Source of the DNA: Rosellinia necatrix
Taxonomy: Eukaryota; Ascomycota; Sordariomycetes; Xylariales; Xylariaceae
Direction of reading: 5' to 3'
Assembly (NCBI GenBank): GCA_021209875.1
Contig: JAGYVD010000001.1
Location: forward strand, 5,332,001-5,396,000
DNA: 64,000 bases
Position 1 is the first letter of the stretch, and every line of letters begins with the position of its first letter. Shown piece by piece: positions 20,177 through 30,627 of this stretch. The translations under genes and the position numbers were made by a program. Under the pieces are notes generated by a model. The model searched no databases. It was not told where the DNA came from and saw nothing but the letters and a program-made list of their open reading frames with translations.

Positions 20177-21180
20177 TTACTAACTCCTAAATTTTCCTTC
20201 TTTCCATAGTTTATTGAAAAATATTTAATCGCCGACAGTTGTTCCCAATCTAACTGGTGAGGGAGAAATTACCTAAAAGCATCTTAAATTGAATTGAACG
20301 TTTCCGATTGTCCCGAATGAATTGGATAATGGCGACGACTTCTGTTCACTGTACTTACCTACTCTCCGGCGGAATTATTTTCTTGGAATAGCACATATGA
20401 AAATACCATGAAGGGAAATGTATCACCCATAAGCCAAGTAGTGACATCTCTGATAACTACAGTAAATAGTTACTGTAGCTAGACGAGTATTTCCGAATCG
20501 GGGATTTATTCGTGGGGTCAGGTCAATACTTAGCAGATATGGTTATTGCAAAAGGACCAGATCCGAGTAGGTAATAATAATTCAGTTCTATTGATCCGTC
20601 GAGCGCATAGTTATGAATGCCGAGGGGGGCTAGACCACGTTCATGCCTAAGCTCCCAAGCCCTCGCACTTGTTATTGTTCCGTGTTGCGAGTGCGCCGGG
20701 ACCGGTAAAAGTGGGGCTCGACTACGGGCTTACAAATTGTGCGGCACCTTTTTACTCTGGACGGACACTTTTATCCTCTGATCGGCGGTGAAAGTTTGCT
20801 AAGATTAGGCTAGAAGATCCTTGTAACAGCCCAAGATGAATACCACGATGTAGGTTGACTGCAGGTCGTGGGTCAGGGTCGCTGCCGCCTCGGAATATTT
20901 GGGCCTGTAGGTAGTAAGGGCCAGGAAAGGGGATAAGGAAGGAGAGAACAGCCCGTCCGAACGGACGCCGAGGGAAGACCTTGAGATCTATTAAGTATAG
21001 ATTTGGAATATATATAAGGGGGGACGTTGAGTTGAGATATTCTACATTCAATTTACATTTAATTCACATCCCTTCACTGTACCACCTCGCCCGCGCCTGA
21101 ATCTACATCTCTATCTATCACCTTTATCATCTTTTGTTTCCGACTGCCGTCGATATAAAACCCTAGCGGAACCAATCGCC
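20177..21180. other. Intergenic region between SKP1-like and NmrA-type genes
   Basis: About 1 kb with no supportable gene. A TATA-like element lies at 21009-21017, and the leader of the NmrA-type gene begins near 21040. Confidence 0.45.
21008..21018 (+). promoter_or_regulatory. TATA-box-like element of the NmrA-type gene
   Basis: TATATATAA lies about 165 bases before the start codon, followed by an AT- then C-rich leader. Position and sequence fit a fungal TATA box. Confidence 0.4.
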
Positions 21181-22264
21181 ATGGCATCAGAAAAGAGAAT
21201 ACGCAACGTCACTTTGGTTGGTGCAAACGGTACAGTCGGCGCGCCGATTCTATCTGCCCTTCTCGCAGCCGGCCACAAGACAACCGTCCTAACCCGCCCC
21301 GGTTCGAGCACCAACTTCCCGCCCGCCGTGACGGTGCACGTCAGGGACTACAATGACGTGGAATTCATCGAGGGCTGTCTCAGGGGCCAGGACGTCCTCA
21401 TCATGGCCCTGGCTTTCAACGCCTACGACGCCCAAATCCCGCTGATCAAGGCGGCCGCCAGGGCCGGAGTCCCATACGTCGTCCCCTGCGAGTTTGGATC
21501 CGATCCCACGCACCCAAAGCTGAATGCCGAGATCAACATCATGAACATGAAAGCGCCATTCCGGAAGCTTATCGAGGAGCTCGGTGTCAGTAGCTGGATT
21601 GGCGTGGTGAATAACCTTTGGGTAGAATTCACCCTCCGTCTCGGTCGTAGGTACTCCCCCCTATGTCAATTTCCCCCCTTGCGACTCTTTCCCCCTTTGC
21701 GAGTCTTACGAATCCCCGTTACGAGCTTATAATTGTTCCTGGGATTTGCAGAATACTTTTTTTTTTTTTTTTTTTAAGAAGACGGTAATTGCTAACGGTG
21801 GAGCTTCGCAGTCTACGGTATCGACCTGAAGAAGAAGACGGCGACCTTCTACGACGAGGGCAACGTCAAGGGCAACTTCACGACGCTGACGCGCGTCGGA
21901 GAGGCGCTGGCCGCCCTGCTCGCCCTCCCCGAGGCCGAGCTGTCCCGGCACAAGAACGCGTTCGTCTACTTCAGCTCCTTCTACGCCAGCCAGCGGGACC
22001 TGCTCGCCAGCGCGATGCGCGCGACCGGCACGGCGGAGGGGGGATTGGACCGTCGCCAGCGTCAGCTCGGACAAGGTCATCCAGGACGCCAAGGCGCCCT
22101 CGAGCGACCCTATGGCCCCTGCCATGTCGCTGTTTGCGCTCATGTTCAAGGAGGGATACGGCGGCGATTACAACACGAAGCTACAGGACTATAGAAACCT
22201 CGGATTGCCGGCCGAAGATCTTGATGCTATCATGAAGAGTATCGCGCAGGAATTAGGCGCCTAG
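21181..22264 (+). CDS. NmrA-like / isoflavone-reductase-like NAD(P)-binding protein, frameshifted
   Basis: Two exons (21181..21646, 21812..22264). The N terminus has the Rossmann glycine motif GANGTVG (G14, G17, G20), followed by the short-strand pattern VLTRPGSS and a VVPCEFGSD block typical of the atypical SDR/NmrA family, which binds NAD(P)(H) and either reduces small molecules or senses redox state. Exon 2 begins YGIDLKKKTATFYDEGN. The 165-base intron contains a long T-run and a CTAAC branch site. At a run of six Gs (22038-22043) the frame is lost: with one G fewer the sequence continues DWTVASVSSDKV and runs cleanly to a TAG at 22262-22264 after QELGA. The two parts together match full family length (about 305 residues). 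It is either a sequencing error in a homopolymer or a recent loss-of-function mutation. Confidence 0.82.
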
Positions 22265-22679
22265 AATCTAAGCATTTAAGCTCTATCGCAAGCAACCTTT
22301 AGCTTTTTTCGATGTTTTTGGGGGTTTCTCTTTATTCGACGATGGAAGCCAGGCTCATCTCTCAGCTCTTCGCGTATGGTGCATACCACAAATTGGCAGA
22401 TTATCTATAAACCACTGGGAATTAAATGTCTTCATCACCATATAGTTTATTCCTAGTTATTGGTTCATTCAATAAGCAAATACAAACCACAACAAGCCGC
22501 AGCATATAGATTGATTATAGAGTGCATAGATAGAACTTAATGCCCTTATACATCTCACCCGGGTACTGGATATACGCATTATATATTCTAAGCCGATTCG
22601 AAATGGTGTTTGGGCAGCTATACTATTGTAACTGTTCGCATCCGCGCAACTCGCGCCCTCCCCTTCCATTCCATGTCGT
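22265..22679. other. Intergenic region, no gene seen
   Basis: The 3' flank of the NmrA-type gene and the decayed end of the HET relic; AT-rich, without protein-like frames. Confidence 0.4.
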
Positions 22680-23600
22680 CATCCAGCTCGGCAACGCTGC
22701 CATGTAATGGAGCCTCCTTAGACAGCTCAACAAAGGTCCCATCCTCTCACCATGCCGAGGCGCTCGTAACGCGGCCGGGTTCGAGGGCGAGACGCCGAGG
22801 ACGAGAAAGAACTGGCTCTCTACGTTCTGCGCCATCATGAGCAGGGAGACGTCGCCCGCGGCGACCCCTCCCCCCCCCCTCGCCGACGCCGTCGAGCCAT
22901 CGGCGACGGGGGACAGTTCCATGAGCTCGGCGTCCAGCTCCAGCCTGTCCAGCACGGGGTCGATCTCGCGCAGGGTCCAAACCACGGAGCGTGCGCACCC
23001 TCCTCCTCCTCCTTCTCCTCCTCGCCTGTCCCCGGCAAGGTTCTGTTTTGGGGCCGGACGGGAGCGGGAGGGGTTTATGGAGGGGAGACCAACAGCATGC
23101 CGCGGACGAGGTTCGTCGGCCCACAGGCCCGCGACGTTTTACCCGGATCGAAGCCCCGAAGGAAGAGGAGGAGGAGGAGAAGGAGGAGGAGGAGAAGGAG
23201 GAGGAGAAGCGAGGGAGAGGAGGGTCCGCCACAGTGGCTGCGCCAGCACCAGCCCCGACAGCGCGGGCAGCTTGTCGTCCGGTCCGGGTCCGTGAGCAGG
23301 CGCTCCGTGTATACCTCTCCACACGATATGGTCCCAGGCGGCGAAGATCTCGTGCCGCCCCCTGCCGTCGCCGTCGTCGTCGTCGCGATGGCCCCCCAAC
23401 CCCGGCGGCAGCGGCACGCGGCACGCGGCACTCGCAACGCCCGGGCGGCGGCCAGGCACCGCCACTGCAGCTCCCGCGGGGCGTGTAGAAGACGACGCGC
23501 GTCTCGACAGCACAGCACGGCCTCCTGCGGGGCCCAGCCGCGGCCGTGCAGGGGGCTCTCCCGGGAGGTCCTCCGGCTTGACCGGGTTGGTCGGCGTGGA
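22680..23600 (-). pseudogene. Relic of a HET-domain gene, frame-scrambled and 5'-truncated
   Basis: Pieces of the second half of a HET-type protein lie in order on the minus strand but in different frames. Around 23460-23555 there is RGWAPQEA and, further on, ELQWRC, matching the closing HET motif RxWtLQE...LxWeC. Around 23250-23340 come AWDHIV, then (in another frame) YTERLLTDPD, then DKLPALSGL, which together spell the usual post-HET element WxxIVxxYTxRxLTxxxDKLPALSGLA. Near 22900-22960 is a leucine-rich LELDAEL stretch like the C-terminal part of such proteins. A long GGA/GAG purine tract (23161-23225) interrupts it. No upstream HET motifs are found above about 23600. It cannot encode a normal HET protein as read. 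The DNA is very GC-rich, so assembly or sequencing indels could contribute. Confidence 0.7.
23161..23225. repeat. GGA/GAG purine microsatellite
   Basis: About 65 bases of nearly pure purine on the plus strand, built from GGAG/GAGGA triplets, inside the HET relic. Read in three frames it gives runs of glutamate, glycine or arginine, and on the minus strand runs of serine, leucine or proline, which explains several false open frames here. Confidence 0.8.
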
Positions 23601-24920
23601 AGCCGCCGGCGCACTCTTCGCGCGCCGCCGCCGCCGCCAGCAGCAGGTCGCCACCGCCACCGCCACCGCTACCGCTACCGCTGCTGCTGACCTCGGGCCG
23701 CTCTGGGTTGTGCTGCTCGCACCTCCTGGTACCCTGTTCGATGGTCGGCGTCCGACCCGGAGAGAGGCGCAAAGCGAAGGGACCCCGTCTGCGGCGCTGG
23801 CGTGTGCTATTATCGCACAAAACAAAAAAAAAGCACTTTCCTGACTGCGCTCGGACACAATCTTCGTTGAGGTATTATCCGAACCGGTTCCTCGTCGGGT
23901 TCTTTGATGGTTTTGATATTTCGCGAATGGCCCTCCGTGGCCATTTTTATAGTAGCCTGCCTTGTGGGCCAGCTTTGCGCTCGAGATTATAGCAGACATG
24001 GCAACAAGGACCATCTTCTAAGTCCATTCTCCAGTTGGATGGCTACATCTGCAAGATGAACGAGCTTGTCAAAAGCGGGTTGGGCCCGGTGATGCCTAAT
24101 AGTTACTTCTTGCACAGCTGTGCACGGCGTACGGCTGTTGTAGGTCTGCTTGTGGCAGTGATGGTTTCAGCTAATTGCAGCCAGATATAGTTCTACGATG
24201 AGAGATGCGGGAGCAGTGGATTGATACGTTAGAAGATCTCATATCGGCAAGAACTGCAGCGATCACTAGATTAGTAGTATGGGTGATGTGAAGGCAAAAC
24301 GGAACCGTTCCACCTTTTTAGTTATGTTGGTATATATGCAAACTACTCCGTGACAGGTGATCTATTAGTTATCTGAATCAAGCTATTCTGGTGTGCACGC
24401 ACAGGTCATTTATATCCAACCTACCTGGTATACATGACAGAATACAGTCTGAACTTGACCAATATGCATAAATAACCAGCGCCGAATTTGTATGTAGCAA
24501 TCAATTAAGCCAATCAAGTTTCATCCTTTCTCAGCACCCTGTGAAAGTAGGCAGTCATAGTTAATAAGCTGTCTAAATTCAGACTCTGCCCCGAAGCTTC
24601 ATTTTTTATCCATCAATTTATAATGCTCTATCTTGATTCCCAATGGTCATTACGTAGACGCACTAGAATATCCTCGCCTAACTTTATCATGGATTTGTCT
24701 ACAAAAGACTTACAAGTATATTATGGCTAGTTACTCCCTATAATAAGTGTCCCCACGAAGTATTGCGATCCTCATTGTCATGTGCATGACACATCGCACA
24801 GCCAATTATTGATTGTGGCTGAAAAAAGAAAGAAACCCCGCATTGTTCGATTATTTCTCCCCGATTCCGAGGCAGTTTCCCCGTAAGATGCACGCCCGCT
24901 CGCCTGTAGCCGGCTCGACC
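23601..24920. other. Intergenic region with a dispersed repeat
   Basis: GC-rich to about 23850, then AT-rich. GCCACC/GCTACC units at about 23652-23690 give alanine runs in one frame. No gene is supported. Copy 2 of the 70-bp repeat lies at 24287-24356. Confidence 0.45.
24287..24356. repeat. 70-bp dispersed repeat, copy 2
   Basis: Same orientation as the copy at 5102-5171, with three transitions: two G-to-A and one T-to-C relative to copy 1. It contains the same GGAAC-C-GTTCC inverted repeat. Confidence 0.75.
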
Positions 24921-25317
24921 CTAGCTACATACCCATCGGCAAACGCAGTTTTCCCGGCAGGCCGGGTCTCTGCCGGCGACGCGGCCGCTCCTTTTGCCAC
25001 ACGAGGGCCGCTTCGGGCCGGCGGCGCACGGGCCGTCGCAGAAGGCGAGGAGCCGGCAATTCTCGAGCGATCTGCGCGCATGCCAGCCGGCTCCGGCGCC
25101 GACGACGCCCTGGCCCTCGCGCGACGAGGCAGCGATCGAAAAGACGGTGTAGACGAAGATGGCGACGACCCCGAGAATTGTGATAGACTAGATTGAGAAG
25201 GGTTGTGTCAGCCCGTTCATCGAGGGGTGGCGCACAGCTGAGGTCCGGGGTTGGAGGGGGGTAGGTCATGCGCACTTTTAGCAAGATTGGTGACGACGAG
25301 GCGTTTCTACGTATCAT
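24921..25317 (-). CDS. Small cysteine-rich single-pass membrane protein, unknown
   Basis: Two exons (25276..25317 and 24921..25187) give 102 residues. The 88-base intron has a GTGCGC donor, a CTGAC branch site and a pyrimidine-preceded CTAG acceptor; splicing is phase 0. The spliced protein starts MIRRNASSSPILLK, continues with a hydrophobic segment (residues about 15-33, SITILGVVAIFVYTVFSIA), then a Gly/Ala-rich linker, then a tail with eight cysteines spaced C-x5-C-x3-C-x8-C-x13-C-x3-C-x-C-x3-C and rich in arginine. The basic N terminus before the hydrophobic segment suggests a type II signal anchor, placing the cysteines in the secretory lumen or outside. Without splicing the frame has a TAG at exactly the acceptor, which supports a real intron. 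I recognise no family. Unlike its AT-rich surroundings, the coding part is strongly GC-rich. Confidence 0.5.
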
Positions 25318-27986
25318 GCCTGGGCACAAACAAATACATGGAAAGGAGGTTCAGACTGAACCGAGACTAAGCCTTAATAGTCGTATAGGATCAGATGGGT
25401 GATTTGACCGAGGAAGTGAAGAGGCTCAGGGGTAAGTAAGAATAGGTAGGTCGAAAACCGGGCTTCGAGGTTGCAAGTCCGGTACCACAGAAATCTACAC
25501 GATGACGTCTTGAGCGACGAGGTGTCGTGGACATGTGAAGCAGCGAAATGCGTGGAGTTTTCTTCGCTCGTCGAGATATAATTCCGCCGTGGTGATGCTG
25601 CTGCCCCGAGCGGACTAGAAGATCGGTGGCAGTCGGGGCTATCGCCAGACAGTCTAGTAACTCATGTCTATACGTCCCGAGACGAGGAATTACGGCTTGG
25701 ATATATCATCATCATGTCTAGCCTGCGCCCTGTGCCCTGCTGCCCTGCTGCCCTGCCGCCCGTTCCTGTTCCTGTGTTGCATGTTGATGGATTCCGGATC
25801 GTGGACACGCAACTTTAACTTAACACTCGGCCTAGTATGTACCCTGATAGCATCTATCACGGTGCGTTTGAACCTGATATGACGTTGAGAATAAATGAAA
25901 CTGGAGAGGGAAAGATCCCCGTACCCTGCGGGACATTTTCAATTGGTCTTGTGGACGTACCGGGCATTTAGATTTATTGCGGGCGTCGAGGTCTCGTGGG
26001 TCTATTCCATTTATTGTATAGGTAGTTATGTAAAAAGGTGTTTGACTATATAATTGCGTGGAGGGTCCGAAACCACCGCAGCGGCTTAGACGGTCTTTAA
26101 CCGTCTCTGTGTTAGCCACTGCATTGCGGCCTGTTAAATCGGCAGTTTTTCATTTTGGCTGGGTTCAAGCCCAAATAGGGTTTCCAAGTACTTACCTACC
26201 TAGGTAGGTAGGTAGGTATGGTTTACCTATATACTTAACTACCTACTGACCCATCTGGCAGCATCGGTTTATAATGAAGGTAGTTGGACGACGCGCACGG
26301 TTATAGTTAGTTCTGCACACGACCGCCATTGGAGAAATTCCGGGCTGGCTTGACCGTGCTGAGCTACCATCGCTCCCTCCACCCGCCCCCACCCCCGCTC
26401 ATTTCTATCATCCGTTTCTAGTTTCGTAGGAGGTCCCCGACTCACCGAGACCCAGCCAAGTATTCGGAAACGAAATCTACTATCGTTGACCGCCATTATC
26501 CCGTTCTCTGTGCATTTCTAGCTTTCGTCTGATTATCCCCCATCCTTGTGTGCACTACACTACTATGGTATGATGCACGCGAGTCAGAGTTAGGTAAGGG
26601 TTTGAGATAGAGCCTGCATCATCATATCATACACATTCATCTACCCTCTTGATCTGACTTTGTTTGGAGCCTGCAGAGGATGCGCCCTGTATCGACCAGC
26701 GCTAATAACGACAGTCTAAGCCTATCTCTAACGGGCACATTAAACTAAAGTGGCAGCGCATCTCAGCCGTAGGGTAGTGCCAGAGTGGCTGGCTGGCTGC
26801 GACGTCTGCGCACCTACTTACACCACTCATCGAACAAACCTGACACGCCAAAGTATATAAAATTCAGAGGGAACCAACCGGAGAATATTGCCTTGACATT
26901 TTCGGTTCCGAGAAATGGCATAGAGTACATGCCCACCTTTGAGAGTCTCGGTTCCGAGAAATTGTATATCATGGTCGCAACGGATGATCGGCTGTTACGA
27001 TGCCCCCCCTGCTACCCGAAGCAAACGCGACGTTAGGTATCTGCGTTGCCGGTAGGCTGTGAGGGTAGGTAGGTAGGTAGGTGGTCTGCGGCTAGTTATA
27101 TAGAGAGGTGCTATCGATTAATTAATTAAGGCAAGAATGGAAGAGGGAGGGCGATGAACCCCCCCTTGGTCGTTGCAGCGTCACAGCCAATCCCATAAGG
27201 TTCTGACCGGTTCCCCCTGCAGTCCCCGTGGATATCTGGTCGCATTATACCCTCCCCTCTGATTACCGCACGGCACCGCACAGCACCACCCCCATGCATA
27301 GGGTACATACACTACCTACAGAGATAAGCAGCCCCGGCCCGCGACCTGGCACAGCTAAGGCCCAGCTGAAAGTTTCTCTCCGCGTCGGCCCATGCAGCGG
27401 CCGCCTGGACTTATACCGCACACCACCGTCGAGTCTCATCCGCACCACTCTATCGCATTATTAGCAGGCCTTACCGCTATAGGGCAATCAAACACGACCC
27501 TGCAAAGGGGGCTTGAAGGATTATAGTGGCGTTCTCAGGAGTGAGGAACACCCAAAATAAACGCGCGAATCATACCTCCACGTTACTGATAAAGCAAATG
27601 AACATCGGACAAACACCATTTGTTTCGCGTAGTGGAGGCCGAACTTGGGCTCGAACTATAACGAGTTGATCTTTTGTGTTGACTCTTCTAGAAATGGTAG
27701 TATGTTTTACAAATGAAGTCATAATTCGCATTTTCCATCCCTCTTGAGTGGTTTTGACTTCGGGGGTATCTGACTGGGATACCCATATTACCTAAGCGCC
27801 TTTCGCTGACGGATGCCACAGGGCTTGATAGGGGTGAAATATAAAGGCGGTACTAGGGTTGGTAAATAATAGAAGGTAATAGGTATAAAAATCGGATATC
27901 TAAACAAGTTCCCCAACGCCGGCTACAAACCAAACCGCCCCGATCCCGTTACTGTCATATTGCACATACCTTTCAGCTCCAATCGC
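25318..27986. other. Long intergenic region, no gene seen
   Basis: About 2.7 kb with only short, motif-free open frames. It includes a CCTAGGTAGG repeat patch (26190-26240), a repeated GTAGGTAGGTAG unit at 27065-27082 and ATTAATTAATTAA at 27117. The promoter of the small cysteine-rich gene must lie at its left end. Confidence 0.45.
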
Positions 27987-30065
27987 TTAGCGAGAGGAAC
28001 TCGGCAGCTCGTGACTCGGGTTTGGCGAAGGTTGACGGTCCGACGGTGACCCGAGGCTTTGCGAATGGTGCACTTCGGGGCCGGGAAGCTCTAAAGCGGG
28101 GGTTCTAACCGGTAGCTCCGCGCTATATTGCTGCGGATACGGCTGCGCGTACCCGCCTGGATACTGTTGTCCGTATTGCTGGGCGTATTGCTGGGCGTAT
28201 TGCGGACCATAAATCGACTGGTTGACCGCATTTGGGTCCTGAACATACACGTCTGACATACCAGGAGAACCAGGAGCACCGAGGTTTTTGATGGGCGCAT
28301 AATAGCCCTGCTGTAGCGTGCCATTTTGCGGATTGTATGACCCTGCCAGCGTTTCATGGGGCGGATACGATGGCCCATTTGAAGAACCGGCGTCCAGCTC
28401 AGCCTTAGCAGCACTCTTGGCTTTGCGACTCCGGAAAAACAAGAAGGCCAGGGCCCCAATGATAGCTAGAACTGCTAACCCAACACCAACACCAATGCCG
28501 GCCACTGCTCCAGTCGACAGGCCCTTAGATGACGTGGTGCTCGAACTGGGGCTCGGAGGTGTCACTGTTTCGGAGCCGGCGATATCTTCTGGCGTTAACG
28601 CTTTCCACTGTAGTCATTAGTTAGTAATTGTTTTATTCTCACGAGGCAGGAGATATATGGCAAATTGTTGGCCAAGTGCATAGGGAATGCATAAGACCGC
28701 AGGAGCCATTTATTGAGGGGTACTTACAGAACCGGACCAGGATTCTTTCCAATCATTTTCACTGGCTTGAATTTGAGTATCGCTTGAAGCTAGTGTCACA
28801 ACCTCTGCTGTGGGGATATTCGGACCAGGTGCCTGGGCGAGCCACCACGTCTTGGAATCCCAATTGGCGCCTACAAAGGCATCTTGTAAAAAAGCCCGCC
28901 CGAGTGTATACTGGGTAGATCCAGTATAACAGGGAAAGTATTGCTGATCGCTATCAACGAGTGGCTCACTCAGGGTGAGATTTAAATGACGAAAAGGAAC
29001 CGAAATAGTGACATGTTTTGTGTTGGAGCCTGCAAGGAATGTGAAATCTAGGCTTGATGCTGAGTTCACGATCTGGCTATATTTCGGATCATCCTCTTGC
29101 CAAATGTATAATCCTAAATTTTTGTTGTACGTAACGGGTAAATGACTTGCGATGGCATCGCATGTGGACTTAGGTAGTGTTAGATACGGCGAGCAGCCAT
29201 CGACAGATACCTTGATGCCCGCGGCTGATATTGAGGCGTTGTTTGTGGCGAGAAGGCCATCTTTGGATTCAAACTCCCAAGGCGACGAACCGTCAACGAC
29301 CGTGATGGCGATGTCCTGCAAGGAAATTGCCTTGGTGTAATCGTCTGCTTCAGTGAGAATATCCCCTATTATGCGATTTCGGTCATAACCTCCGAAGTAT
29401 AGCGAACCAGGCATGGCCGGGTTTGCGGAGCCGATATGCATGGCGAATGAGTTAGATGGAATCTGGTTTTCGGCGTCCAACCAACCCGGAATTAGACTCG
29501 CATTGATTGCTGGTCCAAAGTTTGTTGTGAACGTCTGGTTGACGGTACCCGGAGCTCCTATCCCCAAACAGCCTGCTGATAAAGGATACCATGTGTCATC
29601 TGGGTAGACAGCGTAAGAGGCAGAGAGCAGCGCCAGAGAGACATTGGGCACAGTTAAACCGCCTAAGTCCATATTATCAATCCATGACTGAGCGTCCTCT
29701 CCGGCCATCGCCAGCCCATTCATGAAATTCGGCCCGGGAGCCCACTGGATCTCGCCTGCCGATCCCGTGTTGTCAACTTGAGCCTGGGCCTTATTGTATA
29801 AACGTGCCTTCGTGGCAGGGCATGTGTCATTGCCATTGCAGTAGTCGCTTGTAAGTAAGAAGCTCTGGAATTCTCGGCCGGGATACAGAGCTATCTTTTG
29901 ATCAAAGCCCAGAGTGACTTCGACTGCGGGCCAGGGGCCATCTGGTCCAAACGTCAAGTCGGACCATTTTGCGGCGAACGGGGTTGGATCGTTTGCCGTA
30001 ACTATCGAGATGACGGCAAGATAACAAAGGAGCGATGAGGGCAGAGAGAGCGACGAGGGTGCCAT
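27987..30065 (-). CDS. Aspartic-protease-like membrane protein lacking the catalytic motif
   Basis: Two exons (28728..30065, 27987..28607) give 652 residues. Start MAPSSLSLPSS gives a signal peptide of about 24 residues. Residues about 30-420 follow the pepsin-like (A1) fold: a VEVTLGFDQKIALYPG strand, GCLGIGAPG, GSLYFGGYDRNRIIGD, and a C-terminal YTLGRAFLQDAFVGANWDSKTWWLAQ block. The first active-site DTG is absent (LYPGREF occupies the place) and the second site reads VDGCSPYLTLP instead of DSG/DTG, so catalysis is unlikely. Many N-glycosylation sites are present. Exon 2 adds a Ser/Thr-rich stalk, a glycine-rich transmembrane helix (about 479-504) followed by RSRK, and a cytoplasmic tail rich in Q, Y and P (QYAQQYAQQYGQQYPGGY). 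It is probably a cell-surface protein with a binding or sensing role (inference). An upstream TTG-initiated extension was rejected. Confidence 0.85.
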
Positions 30066-30591
30066 GATGAAAAGCTTCAGCACAAACTCGGCGCAATCAG
30101 CGCAAGAATAGAGAGAACTGTTAAACAAGTGTACACATGCGAATAGGATGTTTGGTAGGAAACAATGGAAGTAAGGGAAATAACAACCCTGTGATCAAGA
30201 TGTGAATAATTAGGTGGAGAGAAAGACAATGGCAAATCGATCTATGATGAAAAGGAGCGGGTGACCTGTGCTAGGCAAAGGCGATGGGACCTCAAGCAGA
30301 CCCAGATTGTATGTGGCGGGCAGGGGAGCCAGAAATAGCCCCATAGCACGTTGCTACATAAATGGCTTGCCAAAACCCAACAATGATTTTACACCACACG
30401 AACAACACGGCCATCGTCAAGGTACCCTAGGTAGGCCTACATACACTACACTCACTGGCACTACACGGTGGTGTACTAACGCGCTACTGTACGCATCCAT
30501 GGGTCACTGCTCGTGTGTGAGTGTGCGAGTGTATATGTGTGTATATGTGTGTATATGTGTGTATATGTGTGTATATGTGTGTATGTGTGTA

Positions 30592-30627
<36 letters not shown>

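Noticed and set aside
22747..23820. A 357-codon minus-strand frame in the HET relic taken as one protein
   Set aside because: It is an R/P/G/S-rich reading through a purine microsatellite; HET motifs fall in other frames, so it is not a coherent protein.
24813..25196. 127-codon plus-strand frame over the small cysteine-rich gene
   Set aside because: Shadow of the GC-rich minus-strand exon; composition of A/G/R/D without structure, whereas the minus strand gives a helix plus patterned cysteines.
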